9,983 bases of DNA from CAIZGX01 sp044349305 (GTDB lineage: Bacteria > Bacteroidota > Bacteroidia > Flavobacteriales_D > Sanyastnellaceae): NCBI GenBank assembly GCA_044349305.1, contig JBIKRF010000086.1, positions 1-9,983 on the forward strand. Reading direction: 5' to 3'. The notes under the pieces were generated by a model. That model was not told the DNA's origin. It was given only the letters and a program-made list of their open reading frames with translations, and searched no databases. Numbering within the stretch: the stretch's first letter is position 1; every line of letters begins with the position of its first letter. Below, piece by piece: positions 5,604 through 9,983 of this stretch. The translations under genes were made by a program, and so were the position numbers.

Positions 5604-7264
5604 TACAACTTCACAAATTTCTTATTGAAGGAAGAACCGTCTTTCTTCACCACTTGAATGAAATACATTCCACTTGCAAAATTGCGAGCCGAAACAAGTG
5701 TTGAAGATGCATTCAAATTCATGCTTTCAACTAATTTCCCTTCTTGGGTATAGACACGAACTTCTTTCAACAAGTCGAATCTAGGACAAATCAATGTAAA
5801 GCTCTCTTCAACACGTGTAGGGAAAATAGTTAACTCTTGAAAAGAAACACTCTCCTCTACACCAACAACACCGAAGCAAGGTTGAACAGCTGCTGTTCCC
5901 GGATAAGATCCGTCGATAGCCAATAAACCTGTACCTGCTGCATCTAACCAATCTACCAAATCTTCATTTGCCGGATTCGGATTACTTGTAAAGTGCTTGT
6001 CCATTTTACCATAGTAATCAGGAGCCGTTTGATCCGTGCAGAATGAACCTCCACCAGTCAAGGTCCCGATAATTTGATGATCTTTATTGAAAATGGGAGA
6101 CCCCGAAGATCCTCCTTCAGTTACACCCCAATTCGTAACTGTTTGAATCCAGTTTACCTTCCAGTGATGACCCGAAGTTTGCCAAGTACCTGTTGATACT
6201 GTTCCTGCCGTTGAAATTTTCTTCACATCTCCAGACGGGTGGTGAATACAAATTGCCTTCCAACCTGAGGTTGAAGCGGTAGGTGCCGACGTGTTGGCAT
6301 TCCACCCTGCGTAATAAACAGACCACGTTGATGGAATCGTCTGCGTCATTTCTAACAAGCAAAAATCACTTCCTGAAGCTCCACCACCATCGTTAGAATC
6401 GGCACGTCGAGTAGTTCCTGTCTTCTGCTGAGCAGATGCACTTATTCCAGATCCACAGGCACTTTTTTGGTAGTTAAATCGAACAACAACTTGCCCAAAA
6501 TCAGACGTTGAAGAAGATTCAGTGCAGTGCATTGCGGTCAAAACATATTTTTTACAATCGTATGAAGTGTTGTTCACTAATGTTCCGGTGCACAGACCAA
6601 CACCACCTTGGGCTGGAATGCTCAACTTTACAACAGCACGCATTTCGTTTGACCACTCATCACCTTCCGGGCATTTGATATCAATTTCGCAGGGGTCTGA
6701 AGCGCGCTCGAAACGTTCATCGTGCACGAACCTAAAATAGTGTCCAAAACCGCGAATATTCAATACCGGCTGCTCCATCACTTCAAATGGCTGGTAATAT
6801 TCCAACACCAAATCATCGCCAAAAACCTCAGGTGTTCTGTAGTATCCAGCCGAAGAATTCTCTTGACTGTCATATGGGCCCACGTACCATCCACGGTCCG
6901 CAGTGTAGGCATACAACTGGGTTCCCTCAGGCAAATACAATTGCTTAAAAAACACATCCATGCTTAAAGCACCCGGACTATACACGCGGAGCTGCCACAT
7001 TTTATCTCCGTTCGGGAAATAAGTCCAAACCCCGTCTGTTAAAGCATCCATGGGATATTCAACAATCTTTCCGTAAATAGGAAGAGTTCCGTTCTTGTCA
7101 GACTCATCGGCCATAGACCACAATTCTTCATCGGTCAAGTTCGCAACTTGAACACGCTCTATTCGAGAATTGAAAGAATCGTTCGACTCTCTGAATCCAG
7201 CTGGATCTTGGGCAATAACTTGCAGCGACAACAATAGTGCTGCTAAAAAGTATAGTTTTTTCAT
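5603..7264 (-). CDS. Secreted trypsin-like serine protease with type IX sorting domain
   Basis: This is an exported endopeptidase of 553 residues, counted from the ATG at 7264. A TTG at 7285 would add seven residues (MPPQICK) ahead of the signal peptide, so I prefer the ATG. Residues 1-19 are a Sec signal peptide (MKKLYFLAALLLSLQVIAQ), and about 20-190 are a propeptide-like region. The protease domain covers about 191-455, with catalytic His246 (LTAMHC), Asp300 (GSDFCLLEM) and Ser387 (GGSSGSPIF). Cysteines near each catalytic motif suggest disulfides, as in the lysyl endopeptidase branch of chymotrypsin-like enzymes. The last ~75 residues (ELTIFPTRVEESF... GMYFIQVVKKDG...KKFVKL) are a T9SS type A C-terminal sorting domain, which directs the protein across the outer membrane to the surface or medium. 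Cleavage after Lys is inferred only from similarity. The stop overlaps the ung start (TAATG). A weak -7-like TATCTTGC lies on the minus strand at 7282-7289. Confidence 0.93.
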   Translation of the reverse strand: MKKLYFLAALLLSLQVIAQDPAGFRESNDSFNSRIERVQVANLTDEELWSMADESDKNGTLPIYGKIVEYPMDALTDGVWTYFPNGDKMWQLRVYSPGALSMDVFFKQLYLPEGTQLYAYTADRGWYVGPYDSQENSSAGYYRTPEVFGDDLVLEYYQPFEVMEQPVLNIRGFGHYFRFVHDERFERASDPCEIDIKCPEGDEWSNEMRAVVKLSIPAQGGVGLCTGTLVNNTSYDCKKYVLTAMHCTESSSTSDFGQVVVRFNYQKSACGSGISASAQQKTGTTRRADSNDGGGASGSDFCLLEMTQTIPSTWSVYYAGWNANTSAPTASTSGWKAICIHHPSGDVKKISTAGTVSTGTWQTSGHHWKVNWIQTVTNWGVTEGGSSGSPIFNKDHQIIGTLTGGGSFCTDQTAPDYYGKMDKHFTSNPNPANEDLVDWLDAAGTGLLAIDGSYPGTAAVQPCFGVVGVEESVSFQELTIFPTRVEESFTLICPRFDLLKEVRVYTQEGKLVESMNLNASSTLVSARNFASGMYFIQVVKKDGSSFNKKFVKL

Positions 7265-7272
7265 TTTGCAGA

Positions 7273-7302
7273 TTTGAGGTGGCAAGATAGTCAGTATTTT
7301 TG
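7273..7302 (+). promoter_or_regulatory. Promoter of the LptF/LptG-glycosyltransferase unit
   Basis: TTTG (7273-7276) and TATTTTTG (7295-7302) match the Bacteroidota -33 (TTG/TTTG) and -7 (TAnnTTTG) elements with an 18-base spacer. They sit in the 43-base gap between divergent genes. Transcription would begin at about 7305-7309, at or beside the predicted TTG start, so the message would be leaderless or nearly so. Confidence 0.65.
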
Positions 7303-7307
7303 CTTCC

Positions 7308-8705
7308 TTGACTCTGTTTCCTAAAATATCACGACTACTCCTGAAGGCCTATATTGGTCCCTTCATCATTACCTTCTTAATTGCAATGTTCATCTTTGAA
7401 ATGCAATTCATTTGGGTGTATTTAGATGATTTGGTTGGAAAGGGAATCGACCCAATAACCATTTTACAATTGCTCGTATACGCTAGTGCTCGAATTGTAA
7501 ATATGGCACTTCCATTAGCGATTCTAATGTCTAGTATTATGACGTTCGGAACTCTGGCAGAAAACTATGAGCTCACCGCTATGAAAAGCGCAGGAATGTC
7601 TTTAAGTAGAATCCTACGACCGCTTGTTGTATTCATGTGCGGACTTTCCATATTCTCATTCGTTTTTGCGAACAACGCGTGGCCAATTGCAAATCTCAAA
7701 TTCAGAACACTGCTCTACAGCATTGTTCAACAAAGACCTACACTCAATCTTGAAAGTGGTGTTTTTTACAATGGTATAGAAGGTATCAGTATTCGGGTAA
7801 TGGATAAAAACATTGAAACCGGACAATTAAAAGATGTCCTTATCTATGACCACAGAAATCAAAATTTAGGAAACCGAACGGTTATTCGAGCTCAAGAAGG
7901 AGACATGAGCGAAACTGAAGACAAGCGTTTTCTAATTCTAACACTTAAAAACGGAGTTACTTACGAAGAAAAGGAAGAGAGCAGTAAACCTAAGAAAGGT
8001 GCAATGCAACCGAAAAAACCGGAAAAGCACATGCCGCTCATTGCTGGGAAATTTGAAACAATGATACTTCGTCTTGATTTGAGTTCTTTTATTTTTCAGA
8101 AAAACGACGAGGAAATATTTAAAAACTCCTTCGAAATGATGACGGTTGCACAGTTAGACCAAACCATCGACAGCTTAGAGATCAAGCGTGACAGTCTTGA
8201 AAAGGCCCTTCAAGATTTTCAAGTAAACATGCAGAGTAAAAACCCAGACTCAAATGTTCCGTCTATAACAAATTCGAAAAACACTCCCCTCGACAACAGC
8301 GTCAAGCAAGCTAAAACACTTGAAGGCATGAATGAGGAATTAACCAATCGAATAAAATTCATCAACAGACACAAGATTGAATGGCATCGAAAATTCACAC
8401 TTGCATTCTCTTGTCTCATCTTATTTTTTATTGGAGCTCCCTTGGGTGCGATTATTCGCAAAGGTGGATTGGGTTGGCCAACCATACTCGCGCTTGGCAT
8501 TTTTATTCTTTTCGAAATGCTCACTATCGCTGGAGAGAAAATGACGAAGAGCAACATACTTGAACCCCATATAGGCATGTGGCTTGCAACTTTCGTAACA
8601 TTACCCATGGGGGTATTTATTACCTATCGAGCTCGCATGGAAGGAAAATGGCAGTGGAATTTTTTCAAGAAAAAAAGACGGAAAACAAAATCTGATAACG
8701 AATGA
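7308..8705 (+). CDS. LptF/LptG-family lipopolysaccharide-transport permease (YjgP/YjgQ)
   Basis: This inner-membrane subunit (465 residues) belongs to the Lpt ABC exporter that extracts lipopolysaccharide from the inner membrane for transport to the cell surface. Three N-terminal helices (about 17-38, 50-76, 100-124) contain YIGPFIITFLIAMFIFEMQF (15-34), VYLDDLVGKG (37-46) and NYELTAMKSAGMS (86-98), the cytoplasmic coupling-helix region that contacts LptB. A periplasmic jellyroll-like domain follows (about 125-360), then three C-terminal helices (about 363-384, 389-408, 423-441). A Lys/Pro-rich stretch (226-241) and a predicted coiled coil (about 283-347) lie within the periplasmic part. LptF and LptG cannot be told apart here. 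No ATG lies upstream in frame before a TGA at 7275; the TTG at 7308 gives the family-typical N-terminal length. The stop overlaps the next start (ATGA). Confidence 0.9.
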   Translation: MTLFPKISRLLLKAYIGPFIITFLIAMFIFEMQFIWVYLDDLVGKGIDPITILQLLVYASARIVNMALPLAILMSSIMTFGTLAENYELTAMKSAGMSLSRILRPLVVFMCGLSIFSFVFANNAWPIANLKFRTLLYSIVQQRPTLNLESGVFYNGIEGISIRVMDKNIETGQLKDVLIYDHRNQNLGNRTVIRAQEGDMSETEDKRFLILTLKNGVTYEEKEESSKPKKGAMQPKKPEKHMPLIAGKFETMILRLDLSSFIFQKNDEEIFKNSFEMMTVAQLDQTIDSLEIKRDSLEKALQDFQVNMQSKNPDSNVPSITNSKNTPLDNSVKQAKTLEGMNEELTNRIKFINRHKIEWHRKFTLAFSCLILFFIGAPLGAIIRKGGLGWPTILALGIFILFEMLTIAGEKMTKSNILEPHIGMWLATFVTLPMGVFITYRARMEGKWQWNFFKKKRRKTKSDNE

Positions 8706-9892
8706 AATTTCTTCAGATCTGTCAAAAACCGCCTCTTCCACTAACCGACGGCGGATGCATTGCTTTTCATGCACTTACAACCGGATTGCTTCAAGCTGGG
8801 CATAGCGTAAAAGTTTTCACACTCTTTACAGACAAGCACGACTTTCTTCCGGAAGCTATGCCTGAGGAATACGTTAAGAAAACAGATATTGAAGGCGTAT
8901 ATGTAGACACTAAAATGAATATCGTTGATGTCTATTGCAATTTCATGACTCGTGACCCTTACAATCTCAGCCGTTTTTTTTCAGTCGATGTAGATATCCG
9001 TCTAACACGATTGCTTCAAAAAGAAAAATATGATTGTATCATTCTCGAAAGCATATTCACTACTCCCTATTTGCCCACCATACGACGAAATGTGAACACG
9101 AAAGTTATACTTCGCTCTCACAATGTTGAACATCAAATTTGGAATAAACTTGCTCTAGGCGAAAAGAATTTCTTCAAGCGAGCCTACCTAGGTTATTTAA
9201 GCAAGAAATTATACAAAGCGGAAATAGAGGCATGGCGAAGTGTCGATGGTATTGCCTGTATTAGCTACGACGATTTGCAATTTACGCGTGCACTTTCGCA
9301 AAAACCATCCTACCTCTTGCCTGTTGCAATGCCCATTCAAAAACCAGTAGAAATGAGTGGAAATGACTTGACGGTTTACCACATAGGTTCAATGGATTGG
9401 ATGCCAAACTTGGAAGCTATTAATGGGTTCATCGAAAACACGCTTCCAACGGTACTTAAGGAATTTCCTGATTTCGAATTTCACATTGCTGGAAGGAAAA
9501 TGCCAGCCGCCCTTCACGATAAAAAAACGCTAGGAATCGTTTCTTGGGGTGAAGTTGAAAGTGCGGAAGCATTCGCGCGTAACTTCCAAATTATGATCGT
9601 CCCATTGCAATCCGGTTCCGGAATTCGAATTAAAATTCTTGAAGCATTTACGATGGGAGTCGCTGTTATTTCTACCGAACAAGGAATCCGCGGGATAGAT
9701 GTTGAAGACCGAAAAGAATATTACCGTGCTGAAACTCCCGAGCAATGGACCGAGGCACTTCGTGCATTAAGAGACCCGCATGAACGGGCCCGAATCGGAA
9801 AGAATGCTCAACAATTCATGGAAGAATCTTACAGCAATTCGAAAATTATTCAGCCTTTAGTTCAATTCATTAAATCGCTTCCTAAAAGATGA
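8702..9892 (+). CDS. GT4-type glycosyltransferase
   Basis: This is a 396-residue GT-B-fold enzyme that would transfer a sugar from a nucleotide donor, probably in lipopolysaccharide or other surface-glycan synthesis at the inner face of the membrane. The acceptor half includes the N-terminal glycine loop (LPLTDGGCIAFHAL, 12-25) and LRSHNVEHQIWNKLA (137-151), with the conserved His140 region. The donor half has VYHIGSMDWMPNLEAI (225-240), FHIAGRKMP (260-268) and PLQSGSGIRIKILEAFTMG (301-319), the GT4 nucleotide-sugar motif with Glu314, followed by AVISTEQGIRGI. Its ATG overlaps the permease stop (ATGA) and its stop overlaps the next start in the same way, so the three genes should be translationally coupled. 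The sugar and acceptor cannot be told from sequence. Confidence 0.92.
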   Translation: MKFLQICQKPPLPLTDGGCIAFHALTTGLLQAGHSVKVFTLFTDKHDFLPEAMPEEYVKKTDIEGVYVDTKMNIVDVYCNFMTRDPYNLSRFFSVDVDIRLTRLLQKEKYDCIILESIFTTPYLPTIRRNVNTKVILRSHNVEHQIWNKLALGEKNFFKRAYLGYLSKKLYKAEIEAWRSVDGIACISYDDLQFTRALSQKPSYLLPVAMPIQKPVEMSGNDLTVYHIGSMDWMPNLEAINGFIENTLPTVLKEFPDFEFHIAGRKMPAALHDKKTLGIVSWGEVESAEAFARNFQIMIVPLQSGSGIRIKILEAFTMGVAVISTEQGIRGIDVEDRKEYYRAETPEQWTEALRALRDPHERARIGKNAQQFMEESYSNSKIIQPLVQFIKSLPKR

Positions 9893-9983
9893 AAATCGTA
9901 GTGCTCACTTCGCGCATTCCGTATCCATTGGAAAAAGGAGACAAACTCCGAATCTTTCACCAGATTAAGCATCTTGCTAAATC
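9889..9983 (+). CDS. Second glycosyltransferase, N-terminus only (runs off the window)
   Basis: The ATG at 9889 overlaps the preceding stop (ATGA) and the frame stays open to the window end (31 complete codons). The peptide MKIVVLTSRIPYPLEKGDKL followed by RIFHQIKHLAK is the typical first strand and glycine/basic loop of a GT4 glycosyltransferase (LTSRxPYPLEKGDKLR). It is therefore a second sugar transferase in the same unit. Everything beyond the first helix lies outside the window. Confidence 0.85.
   Translation, partial: MKIVVLTSRIPYPLEKGDKLRIFHQIKHLAK

Noticed and set aside
8219..8608. 129-codon open frame on the minus strand inside the permease gene
   Set aside because: Antisense to the conserved C-terminal helices of the permease; no domain or independent signal supports it.

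Overview
The window looks like chromosomal DNA of a proteorhodopsin-bearing member of the Bacteroidota, most likely a flavobacterium-type aquatic species. Evidence: a type IX secretion C-terminal sorting domain on a secreted protease, AT-rich sequence, no clear Shine-Dalgarno sequences, promoter-like TAnnTTTG (-7) boxes, and a proteorhodopsin with Met at the spectral-tuning position as is common in marine flavobacteria. The family or genus cannot be fixed from sequence alone.

Layout. (1) 1-476: the 3' two thirds of a proteorhodopsin gene, ending at a strong rho-independent terminator (about 508-546). (2) 588-2582: one long gene encoding a lycopene cyclase (CrtY type) fused in frame to a Brp/Blh-type beta-carotene 15,15'-dioxygenase. 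It would take lycopene through beta-carotene to retinal, the chromophore of the neighbouring rhodopsin. (3) 2653-3561 (minus): a LysR-type regulator of the CbbR/CmpR kind, divergent from (4) a two-gene unit on the plus strand: a 93-residue protein of unknown function and SbtA, a sodium-dependent bicarbonate transporter. (5) Convergent with sbtA, a minus-strand unit: a T9SS-exported trypsin-like protease followed by ung (uracil-DNA glycosylase), joined by a TAATG stop/start overlap. (6) Divergent from the protease, a plus-strand unit running off the window: an LptF/LptG-family permease and two GT4-type glycosyltransferases (the second only begun), each junction an ATGA overlap.

How the genes fit together. 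Regions 1-2 form a compact retinal-phototrophy cassette: opsin plus the last two steps of chromophore synthesis in one polypeptide. Regions 3-4 form a bicarbonate-uptake module with its probable regulator. Its place beside the rhodopsin cassette suggests, but does not prove, a link between light-driven ion gradients and inorganic carbon uptake. Regions 5-6 look like ordinary housekeeping and envelope functions (exported proteolysis, DNA repair, LPS transport, glycan synthesis).

The strongest candidates for something unusual are the cyclase-dioxygenase fusion and the uncharacterised 93-residue partner of SbtA. No tRNA, rRNA, CRISPR array, insertion sequence or prophage gene was seen, and no stretch longer than about 110 bases lacks a gene.
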